Below, one piece after another: positions 43,218 to 52,950 of a stretch of DNA of 64,000 nt. Under the pieces are notes generated by a model. It did no database searches. It was given only the letters and a program-made list of their open reading frames with translations, and was not told the DNA's origin. Every line of letters begins with the position of its first letter. Positions within the stretch are counted from its first letter, which is position 1. Source of the DNA: Flavobacterium endoglycinae (GTDB taxonomy: Bacteria; Bacteroidota; Bacteroidia; Flavobacteriales; Flavobacteriaceae); NCBI RefSeq assembly GCF_017352115.1, contig NZ_CP071448.1, positions 2,627,001 to 2,691,000 on the forward strand, given 5' to 3'. The position numbers were made by a program, and so were the translations under genes.

Positions 43218-43357
43218 CCGATCGTGTGAATATATCCCTATAAGTTGTTAGCGCGGATTTGTAATCCGTGCCCGCAACTGCAAGACACACAATGTAATTA
43301 TCGAATCGAAAACAAACCAATCTATACGGGCACGGATTGCAAATCCGCGCGAACGGA
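43218..43357. repeat. 140-bp palindromic repeat, copy 2
   Basis: Exactly 1100 bases from copy 1 and in the same orientation. It has perfect inverted arms (GCGCGGATTTGTAATCCGTG and CACGGATTGCAAATCCGCGC, one mismatch pair). It lies between the unknown gene and the SRPBCC gene. No matching transposase is seen. Confidence 0.9.
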
Positions 43358-43368
43358 TAAAAATATCA

Positions 43369-43833
43369 TTATAGTAAATGTTCCAAATTTTTATATTCTT
43401 CTATGGCATGTTGCTGCTGTGATTTCCTTTTTCTTTGTGAAAATAAAGTATTGCCAATAATCCAATCAGGAATTAGGTTTAAGAATTTTAGTTTAAAACC
43501 TACATGGAGCTGATGATGAACTATAGTTGCCTCCTTAGAAATGCTTTCCAAACCAATAGTAAGACATATAGGATAGAAATAAAGCGCCCGCATTTTTACT
43601 AATTTGTTTTCGGTTATTTCAATTATTCGCCACTTAAAATTTACAACAGTCTGGTCAACAATTTCTTTGAAATAAAGAATACTACCGATTTCTTGTTCAT
43701 TTCTTTTAATTACTGTAAAATCTTTATGAGCAGAATGCCATTTACAGTATTTTTCTTTGTCAAGATTAAGCAGAAATTCATAAATAAAATCAGCACTTTT
43801 TTTTACTTGTATATTTGTCGTTAATTGAATCAT
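43369..43833 (-). CDS. SRPBCC (polyketide cyclase-like) protein
   Basis: A 154-residue START/Bet v1-fold protein. The N-terminus has the usual IQVKKSADFIYEFLLNLDKE, and the strand pattern through FKWRIIEITENKLVKM fits a lipid- or ligand-binding cavity. The C-terminal helix is basic (FSQRKRKSQQQHAIEEYK). Its ligand is unknown. It ends 12 bases from the repeat at 43218-43357 and is 27 bases after the ankyrin gene stop. Confidence 0.82.
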   Translation of the reverse strand: MIQLTTNIQVKKSADFIYEFLLNLDKEKYCKWHSAHKDFTVIKRNEQEIGSILYFKEIVDQTVVNFKWRIIEITENKLVKMRALYFYPICLTIGLESISKEATIVHHQLHVGFKLKFLNLIPDWIIGNTLFSQRKRKSQQQHAIEEYKNLEHLL

Positions 43834-43859
43834 TTTTGTCGTATTAAAAAGCGATAAAT

Positions 43860-45212
43860 TTACCCTTTCAAAACCTTACTTTTCTCAACCTCAAATTCTT
43901 CCGAAGTTAAAATACCAGCATCCAAAAGTTCTTTTAAATCCAGTAATGCTTTTTTCTTCGCTTCCATTGAATTCCCTGTATCGGCTTTTGGTGCTTCTGT
44001 TTGTGAGGATGTGTGTATTGGATTTACAACTGTTCCAGAAGGAGCATATCTTAAAATTAGTTCTGTAATTTCATTGAAACCTTTTACGTTTGAGTAATCA
44101 ATCGCTTTTTGTTCTTTTACGTTTACAATTGAAGCATCGGCATTATTGTCTAATAAAAATTTCACCACATCTTTCTTCCCGTTGGCAGCACTGTAATGCA
44201 ATGGCGTATTTCCAGATTCGTCTTGAATGTTAATGTCTGCTCCAGCTTCGATCAAAAGTTTTACCATACTAAGATTTCCTTTTTTCGTTGCAACGTGCAG
44301 CAGACTTTCTCCGCCATAGCTATACGAACTGTTTAATGAAAAACTAGATTCATTGGAAATGTTTGTAGCTGTTACAATCCAATCCAAATAATCATTCATA
44401 GATGAAGTGTCTTGAGCGACAGGTTTGCTGTAATTTACATCAACTCCGTTTTCAAGGAACAAAGCGACAATTTCTTTTTGATTATTTGCACATGCATACC
44501 AAATAGGAGAATATCCATTGTTGTTTGATGTGAACACATCGGCACCTCTTTCTACCAATAATTTGGCAAGCATTCGGTTGGTTTCGTAGCAAGCAATTAA
44601 AAGCGCATTTTCACCAGCATGATTGACATGATTTATGTCGGCGCCATTATCCAAAAGCAAAGTCACCATCGGAATCGATTTGGTATAACAAGCGTATAAC
44701 AAAGGTGTATTTCCTTGTTTGTCGGTTACATTGATATCGGCACCTTTGTCTAAAAGCAGTTGAATAATTTCTCTATTTAATTTTGCTGAAGCCAATAGTA
44801 ACGGAGTTTCTCCATTGTTATTCAGTAAATTAACATCGACTCCTGCTTCAAGCAACTTTGTTGCAATTTCTACTTGAGCCGTTTGAACTACCAAATGCAA
44901 GAGGCTGTTTCCATATTTATCGTTCTTGGTAATTTCTGCACCTTTTTCTAATAGAAACAAAGCGGTTTGCTTTTGTTTCTGCAGACAAGCAAAGAACAAA
45001 GGCGTTTCTCCTTGGTGGTCTTCGTAGTTAATATCAGCTCCGTCTTCGGTTAGGATTTTTACAATATCGAGATAACCGCGGTGTGCCGCATAATGAAGAG
45101 CCGTTCTTCCTTGTTCATCTGTATATTTTACATCTACTTCTTTATTTTGAAGCAGTATTTCGGCTATTTTTCTGTTGCCATTTTCGCAGGCAACTATAAA
45201 TGACATTGACAT
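43860..45212 (-). CDS. Ankyrin-repeat protein with SHOCT tail
   Basis: A 450-residue cytosolic protein built of about eleven ankyrin repeats (for example GRTALHYAAHRGYLDIVKIL, GNTPLHYSAANGKKDVVKFL). A less regular insert lies at about residues 270-305. It ends in a short SHOCT-type module (KKKALLDLKELLDAGILTSEEFE). Ankyrin proteins mediate protein-protein contacts. Its partner is not known. It follows a second, unlike ankyrin gene by 31 bases, so both are probably one transcript. Confidence 0.92.
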   Translation of the reverse strand: MSMSFIVACENGNRKIAEILLQNKEVDVKYTDEQGRTALHYAAHRGYLDIVKILTEDGADINYEDHQGETPLFFACLQKQKQTALFLLEKGAEITKNDKYGNSLLHLVVQTAQVEIATKLLEAGVDVNLLNNNGETPLLLASAKLNREIIQLLLDKGADINVTDKQGNTPLLYACYTKSIPMVTLLLDNGADINHVNHAGENALLIACYETNRMLAKLLVERGADVFTSNNNGYSPIWYACANNQKEIVALFLENGVDVNYSKPVAQDTSSMNDYLDWIVTATNISNESSFSLNSSYSYGGESLLHVATKKGNLSMVKLLIEAGADINIQDESGNTPLHYSAANGKKDVVKFLLDNNADASIVNVKEQKAIDYSNVKGFNEITELILRYAPSGTVVNPIHTSSQTEAPKADTGNSMEAKKKALLDLKELLDAGILTSEEFEVEKSKVLKG

Positions 45213-45243
45213 GTATAGATATTTTTAAAGTAAATAATCGTTT

Positions 45244-46419
45244 TTATTGTTTCATTAAAAGTTCAACCGTTTTAATCTTCAGGTTGTCGCCAGAAGCAAG
45301 CATCAAAGCCGTTTCGTCTTTGTCGTTGGTGATTTCTTTATCAGCGCCGTTTTCAAGAAGTAATTTAACTTTTCGATAAGTCTCTTTTGCGGCTTCAGCA
45401 TCGTAATTTACATTATACGCACAGACTTTGTGTAAAATAGTGTTTCCTTGATTGTCTTGTTCGTTAACATCAATTGAACCGCTGTCAAGAACCGACTTTA
45501 GAATGCCCGATTTTTTCTCTGAAATATAATCTACACCCGATTTCGGATTTCCATAATATTCAGCGCAATGATTTAAATCAGCTCCATCTGATAATAATCT
45601 TTGCAACGAATTTAGATCGTATTCAGAATCAGACATCATTCTGATAAACTCTGTAAGTAAAGTTTTTCCGTTTTTATTGATTCTATTAAAAACGGCTGAT
45701 GATGATTCTGCTAAAAGTTCGTACATCGGAAACGAAAACTGTTCAGCTGTAGCATAATAAAAAGCGCTGTTCTCTTGGTTATCAGTTTCATTAGGATCTG
45801 CACCGTTTTCAACTAAAAAAGTTAAAAGATCCTTTCGGGTTCTTTTAACTGCGCACATTAAAGGCGTTGTGCCTACAATATTTTTCTCATTGATATCAAC
45901 GCCATTATCAATTAGAATGGTAATGTATTCTTTTACTTTTTCTGCATCCAAACCATAAGTGTTTAAGATCGTATATATGAAATTTTCACCTGCATTGTTC
46001 TTATACTGCGTGTTAGCTCCAAAATCATCAACTAAAACTTTAACTATTTTTGGCGAAGTTCCTTTTTCAAAAAAATAACCAAGCAACGTTTTGTCGCTTA
46101 TTTCGTCGTTAATGTTGTCGATTTTTGACATAACTTCTTTGAAAAAAGCAATCGATTCGTCGTCGTCTTTTAAATATAACGTTAACGGTTTAAAAATTGA
46201 CTGATCAAAATTGTCCAATTCGTAAATATCGGTTTCAATAAAACCCGCTTTTATCAGCTTTTCGATAAAGTCAATTTCTTTCGCTTCAATAATTTTGGCA
46301 GCTATCTGCGAAAAATTGTTTTTAAGATATTGTTCGTTAAATTTCTCTCCGTTGTTTAGGCATTCTCTAGCCTCGTCAAATTTTCCCTGAAAAAGGAAAC
46401 TTTCAATTTGGTTTGTCAT
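45244..46419 (-). CDS. Ankyrin-repeat protein
   Basis: A 391-residue protein with about six degenerate ankyrin repeats from residue 130 on (for example GTTPLMCAVKRTRKDLLTFL, GNTILHKVCAYNVNYDAEAA, DETALMLASGDNLKIKTVEL). The first 130 residues are helical and lack clear repeats. It is more diverged than the downstream ankyrin gene. No signal peptide or enzyme domain is seen. Confidence 0.9.
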   Translation of the reverse strand: MTNQIESFLFQGKFDEARECLNNGEKFNEQYLKNNFSQIAAKIIEAKEIDFIEKLIKAGFIETDIYELDNFDQSIFKPLTLYLKDDDESIAFFKEVMSKIDNINDEISDKTLLGYFFEKGTSPKIVKVLVDDFGANTQYKNNAGENFIYTILNTYGLDAEKVKEYITILIDNGVDINEKNIVGTTPLMCAVKRTRKDLLTFLVENGADPNETDNQENSAFYYATAEQFSFPMYELLAESSSAVFNRINKNGKTLLTEFIRMMSDSEYDLNSLQRLLSDGADLNHCAEYYGNPKSGVDYISEKKSGILKSVLDSGSIDVNEQDNQGNTILHKVCAYNVNYDAEAAKETYRKVKLLLENGADKEITNDKDETALMLASGDNLKIKTVELLMKQ

Positions 46420-46953
46420 TTGAAATATATTTAAAAATGAATGATAATTTTATTGCGGTTTGGTGCGCAATTGCTGCCTTTCCAAACGATGCTGTAAGAT
46501 AAAACATAAAAATTACAAATATATTTCAGTATAAAAAGTTAAAAAGGCTTTTTACGGCATAAAATGAACAGAATAAGGTATTTTACAAAAAAGATGCTAA
46601 TTAAGAACCGTATGTTTTGCCTACTTTTTTCATTAAATCCGAACTCATGGTTTGGTAATTTTCGTGATTTTGCACCGAGTTTAAAAAGTGAAGTGATAAT
46701 AATGTCTTTTCTTGTATGACCTCTATACGTCATAAAACGAGTAGAATAAGTTTTTTTTAAACTCGTTATATTAGAAAAATGAGAAAAATTTAAAGCAGAA
46801 TTTTTAAATTGTAATTTTTTTGAAATCATTACATTTTTTATTTAACAACCCTTTAGAATTAATCTATAAATAGCCAAATAAAAAAAATACTATCTTTACC
46901 GATCAAACGTTTATGAACTTAAGCTGTATTTTGGCAGCACTACATATATAATT
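46420..46953. other. Gene-poor gap with ricT promoter region
   Basis: About 530 bases with no gene that I can support. A 96-residue minus-strand frame (46539-46829) is basic and not recognised. Two similar words, ACGGCATAAAATGAACAGAA (from 46554) and TACGTCATAAAACGAG-TAGAATAAG (from 46726), may be remains of a repeat. A weak -7-like TATCTTTA lies at 46891-46898. The ricT ATG follows at 46954. Confidence 0.5.
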
Positions 46954-48333
46954 ATGGCATGTACAAGTTGTTCAACCTCAGATGGTGGCGCACCAAAGGG
47001 TTGTAAAAATAATGGGACTTGCGGCACCGATAGCTGCAATAAATTGACGGTTTTTGACTGGCTCGCAAACATGAGTCCGTCTAATGGTGAGGCGATTTTT
47101 GATTGTGTTGAGGTACGTTTTAAAAACGGACGTAAGGAATTTTTTAGAAATTCAGAGAAATTAACTTTAAGTATTGGTGACATTGTAGCAACTGTTGCTT
47201 CACCAGGACATGATATTGGAATTGTAACTCTTACAGGCGAATTGGTAAAGATTCAAATGAAGAAAAAAGGAGTGAATTACGAAAGTAACGACGTTCCAAA
47301 AATTTATAGAAAAGCATCTCAAAAAGATATCGATATCTGGTCTGTAGCGCGCGATCGTGAAGAACCAATGAAAGTTCGTGCACGTGAATTAGCGATTCAG
47401 CATAAATTGGAAATGAAAATTTCGGATATTGAATTTCAAGGCGACGGATCTAAAGCGACTTTTTATTACACAGCAAATGACCGTGTCGATTTTAGAATGC
47501 TGATTAAAGATTTTGCGAAAGAATTCAGTACCAGAGTCGAAATGAAACAAGTTGGTTTCCGTCAGGAAGCCGCTCGTTTAGGTGGAGTTGGTTCTTGCGG
47601 ACGTGAACTTTGCTGTTCGACTTGGCTGACCGATTTTAGAAGTGTAAATACTTCTGCAGCACGTTATCAGCAATTATCATTGAATCCGCAGAAATTAGCC
47701 GGACAATGCGGAAAGTTAAAATGCTGTCTGAACTATGAGTTAGACACTTACATGGACGCATTGAAAGATTTTCCGGATTACGATACAAAACTAATTACAG
47801 AAAAAGGCGATGCAGTTTGCCAGAAACAGGATATTTTTAAAGGATTAATGTGGTTTGCTTATACCAACAATTTTGCAAATTGGCACGTTTTAAAAATCGA
47901 TCAGGTAAAAGAAATTATTGCCGAGAATAAACAGAAAAATAAAGTTTCTTCTTTAGAAGATTTTGCAATTGAAGTTACTTCAGAACCTGAAAAAGACTTT
48001 AACAACGCAATGGGTCAGGAAAGTTTAACTCGTTTTGACCAGCCAAAAAGAAAGAAAAAACCAAACCGCAAACGCAAACAAACTGCTGAAACAGCTGGTG
48101 TTGCTACTCCGGCAAAACCACAGCAGGAAAAAAATACAAATACCGCTAAACCAGCAGGAAATAATAATCCGAACAATGGTAATGCGAATAAGCCAAACAA
48201 TCCAAATAAACAAAATCATAAGAAGAAGCACAATTCGAATAAAAACAATCCGAATAAGCAGAACTCAAATGAAAATAAATCGGCTGAACCTAGAAAACCA
48301 ATAACGAATACTAAAAATGAGAATAAAAAATAG
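46954..48333 (+). CDS. ricT: PSP1-domain protein RicT
   Basis: A 459-residue PSP1 protein (YaaT/RicT). The N-terminus is Cys-rich (CTSCSTS, CKNNGTC, SC), and the PSP1 core holds GSCGRELCCSTWL and GQCGKLKCCLNYE, with cysteines that in the Bacillus Ric complex bind iron-sulfur clusters. The last 100 residues are a Lys/Asn/Pro-rich tail with low complexity. The tail is probably disordered, perhaps RNA-binding. The 3' end overlaps gldH by 17 bases. Confidence 0.94.
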   Translation: MACTSCSTSDGGAPKGCKNNGTCGTDSCNKLTVFDWLANMSPSNGEAIFDCVEVRFKNGRKEFFRNSEKLTLSIGDIVATVASPGHDIGIVTLTGELVKIQMKKKGVNYESNDVPKIYRKASQKDIDIWSVARDREEPMKVRARELAIQHKLEMKISDIEFQGDGSKATFYYTANDRVDFRMLIKDFAKEFSTRVEMKQVGFRQEAARLGGVGSCGRELCCSTWLTDFRSVNTSAARYQQLSLNPQKLAGQCGKLKCCLNYELDTYMDALKDFPDYDTKLITEKGDAVCQKQDIFKGLMWFAYTNNFANWHVLKIDQVKEIIAENKQKNKVSSLEDFAIEVTSEPEKDFNNAMGQESLTRFDQPKRKKKPNRKRKQTAETAGVATPAKPQQEKNTNTAKPAGNNNPNNGNANKPNNPNKQNHKKKHNSNKNNPNKQNSNENKSAEPRKPITNTKNENKK

Positions 48334-48796
48334 CGGGATTCTTCTTTTGGCAGCAATACTTCTTTTTTCATGCGATAAAAAAAGAGTATTTGATGAGTAC
48401 AAATCTGTTGGAAGTGCTTGGCACAAAGACAGTGTGGTAACTTTTAACCTGCCGGTTTTGGATTCTACGAAAAAATACAACCTGTTTGTAAATGTAAGGG
48501 ACAACAACAATTATCCATTCAATAATTTATTTTTGATTGTTGCCATGGAAACGCCAAGCGGTTTTACCAAAGTCGATACTTTAGAATACCAAATGGCAAA
48601 TCCCGACGGAACGCTTATGGGAAATGGATTTACGGACATAAAAGAAAGTAAACTTTTCTATAAAGAAGACGTGAAATTTAGAGGAAAATACAAAGTACAT
48701 ATCAAACAAGCTGTTAGAGAATCTGGAAAAATTCCAGGTGTACAAGCTTTGGAAGGTATTACAGACGTAGGTTTTAGAATAGAACAAAAAGATTAG
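48317..48796 (+). CDS. gldH: Gliding motility lipoprotein GldH
   Basis: A 159-residue lipoprotein (acceptor Cys at residue 19, LLFSCDKK) that matches the flavobacterial gliding protein GldH. It has the segments RVFDEYKSVGSAWHKDSVVTF in its first third and GKIPGVQALEGITDVGFRIE at the end. Gld lipoproteins are needed for gliding on surfaces. Its role in the motor is not known in detail. It overlaps ricT and is 11 bases before the PBP1A gene, so the three are one operon. Confidence 0.95.
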   Translation: MRIKNSGILLLAAILLFSCDKKRVFDEYKSVGSAWHKDSVVTFNLPVLDSTKKYNLFVNVRDNNNYPFNNLFLIVAMETPSGFTKVDTLEYQMANPDGTLMGNGFTDIKESKLFYKEDVKFRGKYKVHIKQAVRESGKIPGVQALEGITDVGFRIEQKD

Positions 48797-48807
48797 AAAT
48801 AAGTTAT

Positions 48808-51114
48808 ATGGCTGCTAAAAAAAACAATCAAACCAATACCGTTAAGGATATTAATTACTACAAAAAGAAATTCTGGAGAATTTTTGCCTATTCTCTGTTA
48901 GGCGTTTTGGCTTTCTTTTTATTTGCCTCTTGGGGACTTTTTGGCTCAATGCCTTCTTTTGAAGACTTAGAAAACCCAGACTCTAATCTGGCGACCGAAA
49001 TCATTTCGTCTGATGGTGTTGTAATTGGTAAATATTTCAAAACCAACAGATCTCAGCTTAAATACTCGGATCTTCCTAAAAGTTTGGTAGAAGCTTTAGT
49101 AGCTACCGAAGATGCTCGTTTCTACGAACACTCAGGAATTGATGGACGTGGAACTTTAAGAGCTGTTTTTAGTTTAGGAACAAATGGTGGAGCAAGTACT
49201 TTAACGCAACAGCTAGCAAAACAGTTGTTTCACGGAGAAGGTTCTCGTTTTTTACCTTTCAGAATTCTGCAAAAAGTTAAAGAATGGATTATTGCCATTC
49301 GTCTGGAAAGACAATATACCAAAAATGAAATCATTGCCATGTACTGTAATGTCTACGACTTCGGAAACTATTCTGTTGGAGTAAGTTCCGCAGCACAGAC
49401 CTATTTTTCAAAAGATCCTAAAGACCTAACAATCGACGAATCAGCAATGTTAGTTGGAATGTTCAAAAACTCAGGACTTTACAATCCAGTAAGAAATCCT
49501 GAAGGCGTTAAAAATCGTCGTAATGTAGTTCTTGGACAAATGGTAAAAGCAAAAATGATTTCTGAAGCTGAAAAAGAAAGACTGCAGGCTCTACCAATCG
49601 CTTTAAAATTTAAATTAGAAAGCCACCGTGAAGGAACGGCTACTTATTTTAGAGAATACCTTCGTGATTACTTGAAAAAATGGGTAACTGAAAACAAAAA
49701 ACCTGACGGAACGGAATACGATATTTACAAAGATGGTTTAAGAATTTACACAACCATTGATTCAAGAATGCAGAAATACGCAGAAGAAGCTGTTGCTGAA
49801 CATATGAAAAACCTACAGCAGCAATTTTTTATTGAACAAAAAAACAATAAAAATGCTCCTTTTGTAAATATCACACAAGCAGAAACAGATCGTATCATGA
49901 CGCAGGCTATGAAAAACTCTGTTCGCTGGGCACAAATGAAAGAAATGGATAAAAGCGAAGATGACATTATCGCTTCGTTTAAGGTGAAAACTAAAATGCG
50001 TGTCTTTACCTGGAAAGGAGAACGCGATACTGTAATGACACCGTTTGATTCTATTCGTTACTACAAACACTTCCTACAATCTGGATTAATGGCAATGGAG
50101 CCTCAAACAGGTAACATTAAAGCTTGGGTTGGAGGAATCAATTACAAATACTTCCAATACGATCACGTAGGACAAGGAGCAAGACAAGTGGGTTCTACAT
50201 TTAAACCATTTGTGTACGCAACTGCTATCGAAGAATTGAATATGTCACCTTGCGATTCTATACTCGATGGGCCTTTCATGATTCATAAAGGGCGTCACCA
50301 CGTAACCGAGGATTGGGAGCCAAGAAACTCAGATTACAGATACAGAGGAATGGTGACTTTAAAACAAGCCTTGGCAAACTCTATTAATACTGTTTCGGCA
50401 AAATTGATTGATAGAACAAGTCCAGAAGCGGTAGTTGACTTAACTAGAAAATTAGGTGTAAAAACAGAAATTCCAGTGCAGCCGTCAATTGCATTAGGAG
50501 CGGTTGATATTACTGTTGAAGATATGGTGGCTGCGTACAGCACATTTGCCAATCAAGGAGTGTATGTAAAACCTCAGTTTTTAAGCCGTATTGAAAACAA
50601 AAGTGGAGAGGTAATTTACGAACCAATTCCAGAATCCCATGATGTTTTAAATAAAGATATCGCATTTGCCGTAATCAAATTATTAGAAGGTGTAACCGAA
50701 ACAGGTTCAGGAGCACGTTTACGTACGCAAGGCGGAGGAAGCGGAGACAACCGTTGGACAGGATATCCGTATATGTTTAAAAACCCAATTGCAGGTAAAA
50801 CAGGAACCACACAAAACCAGTCAGATGGTTGGTTTATGGGAATGGTGCCCAACTTAGTAACTGGAGTATGGGTTGGATGTGAAGACCGTTCAGCACGTTT
50901 CAAAAGCTTAACATACGGACAAGGAGCAACTGCTGCCTTACCAGTTTGGGCGTATTTCATGAAACTTTGTTATGCCGATAAAGACCTTCAGGTTTCTAAT
51001 TCAGAATTTGAACGTCCGGCAAACCTTTCAATCAAAGTAGATTGTTACCAAAGACCGGCCGTAGTTAAAGACACTACTCAAACCGAACAAAACACAGACG
51101 AGTTCGAGCTGTAG
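48808..51114 (+). CDS. Class A penicillin-binding protein 1A
   Basis: A 768-residue bifunctional murein synthase. One membrane anchor (about 25-50), then the GT51 glycosyltransferase domain (EDARFYEHSGID with the catalytic Glu, and GGASTLTQQLAKQL), then the transpeptidase domain with SxxK (STFK in QVGSTFKPFVYA), SxN (NSINT) and KTGTT. It polymerises and cross-links peptidoglycan in the periplasm. It follows gldH closely, as in other Flavobacteria. A terminator is seen at 51136-51189. Confidence 0.96.
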   Translation: MAAKKNNQTNTVKDINYYKKKFWRIFAYSLLGVLAFFLFASWGLFGSMPSFEDLENPDSNLATEIISSDGVVIGKYFKTNRSQLKYSDLPKSLVEALVATEDARFYEHSGIDGRGTLRAVFSLGTNGGASTLTQQLAKQLFHGEGSRFLPFRILQKVKEWIIAIRLERQYTKNEIIAMYCNVYDFGNYSVGVSSAAQTYFSKDPKDLTIDESAMLVGMFKNSGLYNPVRNPEGVKNRRNVVLGQMVKAKMISEAEKERLQALPIALKFKLESHREGTATYFREYLRDYLKKWVTENKKPDGTEYDIYKDGLRIYTTIDSRMQKYAEEAVAEHMKNLQQQFFIEQKNNKNAPFVNITQAETDRIMTQAMKNSVRWAQMKEMDKSEDDIIASFKVKTKMRVFTWKGERDTVMTPFDSIRYYKHFLQSGLMAMEPQTGNIKAWVGGINYKYFQYDHVGQGARQVGSTFKPFVYATAIEELNMSPCDSILDGPFMIHKGRHHVTEDWEPRNSDYRYRGMVTLKQALANSINTVSAKLIDRTSPEAVVDLTRKLGVKTEIPVQPSIALGAVDITVEDMVAAYSTFANQGVYVKPQFLSRIENKSGEVIYEPIPESHDVLNKDIAFAVIKLLEGVTETGSGARLRTQGGGSGDNRWTGYPYMFKNPIAGKTGTTQNQSDGWFMGMVPNLVTGVWVGCEDRSARFKSLTYGQGATAALPVWAYFMKLCYADKDLQVSNSEFERPANLSIKVDCYQRPAVVKDTTQTEQNTDEFEL

Positions 51115-51135
51115 TTAAAAAATATTCAATGAAAC

Positions 51136-51189
51136 AATATCCTTTTGGAACCTTCAATTACAAAGAAGATGACAAAAGGATATTTTTTT
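51136..51189 (+). terminator. Terminator after PBP1A gene
   Basis: AATATCCTTTTG and CAAAAGGATATT pair over a loop of about 30 bases and are followed by a T run. Confidence 0.75.
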
Positions 51190-51280
51190 ACACACCTTTT
51201 TTATTTTTTACGAAATCGTTATAATTTGATCAGAAAATAGTATTTTTATCAAAATTAAATGGTAATAAAGACAGTTTGTT

Positions 51281-51982
51281 ATGATAACAAAAAAAGTGAA
51301 TAACGTTCAGGAAGCAATCAAAGGAATCGAAACTGGAATGACAATTATGTTTGGCGGTTTTGGTTTGTGCGGTATTCCTGAAAATACAATTGCAGCTTTG
51401 GTAAATACTTCAATTTCAGATTTAACTTGTATTTCCAATAATGCCGGTGTAGATGATTTTGGTCTGGGATTGCTTCTGCAAAAGAAACAAGTCAAAAAAA
51501 TGATTTCTTCGTATGTGGGTGAAAATGCTGAATTTGAACGTCAGATGCTTTCGGGTGAATTAGAAGTCGAGTTGACACCGCAAGGAACTTTAGCAGAAAA
51601 ATGCCGTGCTGCTCAGGCAGGAATTCCTGCTTTTTTTACTCCTGCGGGTTATGGAACTGAAGTAGCGGAAGGAAAAGAAGTCCGCGAATTCAATGGAAAA
51701 ATGCATATTATGGAAGAAGCTTTCAAAGCTGATTTTTCAATCGTAAAAGCATGGAAAGGTGATGAAGCCGGAAATTTAATCTTCAAAGGAACTGCCAGAA
51801 ACTTTAATGCCTGCATGGCTGGTGCCGGAAAAATTACCATTGCCGAAGTCGAAGAGCTGGTTCCTGTCGGAACTCTAGATCCAAACCAAATACACATTCC
51901 GGGGATTATGGTTCAGAGAATCTTTCAAGGAGAAAAATTCGAAAAAAGAATTGAACAGCGAACAGTGCGCGCTAGAAATTAG
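51281..51982 (+). CDS. scoA: 3-oxoacid CoA-transferase subunit A
   Basis: A 233-residue alpha subunit of succinyl-CoA:3-ketoacid CoA-transferase, which activates acetoacetate with succinyl-CoA. It has the CoA-transferase family 1 motif [13 protein letters not shown] and the usual [18 protein letters not shown]. The beta subunit is at 52240-52896 on the same strand. The 257-base gap between them is filled with three palindromes, an unusual wide break for a paired operon. Confidence 0.95.
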   Translation: MITKKVNNVQEAIKGIETGMTIMFGGFGLCGIPENTIAALVNTSISDLTCISNNAGVDDFGLGLLLQKKQVKKMISSYVGENAEFERQMLSGELEVELTPQGTLAEKCRAAQAGIPAFFTPAGYGTEVAEGKEVREFNGKMHIMEEAFKADFSIVKAWKGDEAGNLIFKGTARNFNACMAGAGKITIAEVEELVPVGTLDPNQIHIPGIMVQRIFQGEKFEKRIEQRTVRARN

Positions 51983-51990
51983 ATAATAAG

Positions 51991-52236
51991 AAAATGTGCC
52001 AATTAGATAATTTTTCACATTGTGTTTAAATTATCTAATTAACTAATTGGCACATTAAAATAATTGAGGAAATGCGACAATTAGATAATTAATTCAGATT
52101 GCGAAAAGAATTATCTCATTATCAAATTGACGAACTGGCACATTAAAATAATTAGAAAATGTGATAATTAGATAATTCATTTAGATTGCGAGATAGGCAT
52201 TGTCTAATTATCTAATTTCCAAATTGACACATTCAA
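51991..52236. repeat. Three tandem imperfect palindromes between scoA and scoB
   Basis: Three related palindromes (about 51991-52056, 52072-52146 and 52157-52236) follow one another. Each opens like AATGTGCCAATTAGATAATT and closes with the inverse (AATTGGCACATT), with CTAATTATCTAATT-type variation inside. The last ends five bases before the scoB start. They must be transcribed if scoA and scoB share an mRNA. Confidence 0.85.
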
Positions 52237-52239
52237 AAT

Positions 52240-52896
52240 ATGTTAAATAAAGAAGATATAGCAAAACGAATTGCAAAAGAAGTAAAAGACCGATATTTCG
52301 TTAATCTAGGTATTGGAATTCCAACTTTGGTGGCGAATTATGTACGTGAAGATATTTCGGTAGAATTTCAGAGTGAAAACGGAGTTTTGGGTATGGGACC
52401 TTTTCCTTTTGAAGGAGAAGAAGATGCGGATATAATCAATGCGGGAAAACAAACCATAACCACTCTTCCTGGAGCCAGTTTCTTTGATTCGGCTTTTAGT
52501 TTTGGAATGATCCGAAGCCAAAAAGTCGATCTGACTATTCTGGGAGCCATGGAAGTTTCTGAAAACGGCGATATCGCCAATTGGAAGATTCCGGGAAAAA
52601 TGGTAAAAGGAATGGGAGGTGCTATGGATTTGGTTGCTTCTGCAGAAAATATTATCGTAGCCATGATGCACGTTAATAAGGCCGGAGAATCAAAAATATT
52701 AAAAAAATGTACTTTACCATTAACAGGTGTAGGATGCGTTAAAAAAGTAGTAACTGAGCTTGCCGTTCTCGAAGTAACCGAAAAAGGTTTTAAGCTCTTA
52801 GAACGAGCGCCAGGTATCTCAGTGGAGCACATTATTAATTCTACGGAAGCTGATTTGATAATTGAAGGCGAAATTCCAGAAATGAATATCAATTAA
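52240..52896 (+). CDS. scoB: 3-oxoacid CoA-transferase subunit B
   Basis: A 218-residue beta subunit. It has GIGIPTLVANYV and the catalytic Glu in SENGVLGMGP, the residue that forms the enzyme-CoA thioester. Its function needs the A subunit at 51281-51982. A terminator follows at 52919. Confidence 0.95.
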   Translation: MLNKEDIAKRIAKEVKDRYFVNLGIGIPTLVANYVREDISVEFQSENGVLGMGPFPFEGEEDADIINAGKQTITTLPGASFFDSAFSFGMIRSQKVDLTILGAMEVSENGDIANWKIPGKMVKGMGGAMDLVASAENIIVAMMHVNKAGESKILKKCTLPLTGVGCVKKVVTELAVLEVTEKGFKLLERAPGISVEHIINSTEADLIIEGEIPEMNIN

Positions 52897-52918
52897 AAAA
52901 TAGCATTCTTAAAAAATG

Positions 52919-52950
52919 AAGCCAGTTTGTAATAAGCTGGCTTTTTTTTA
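52919..52950 (+). terminator. Terminator after scoB
   Basis: AAGCCAG, TTTGTAATAAG and CTGGCTT pair, followed by a long T run. After it, up to 53246, lies AT-rich sequence where I see no gene. It should contain the protease promoter. Confidence 0.85.

Noticed and set aside
46539..46829. 96-residue minus-strand frame before ricT
   Set aside because: Basic, unrecognised composition in AT-rich DNA with no neighbour coupling. It is kept only as a remark in the gap entry.
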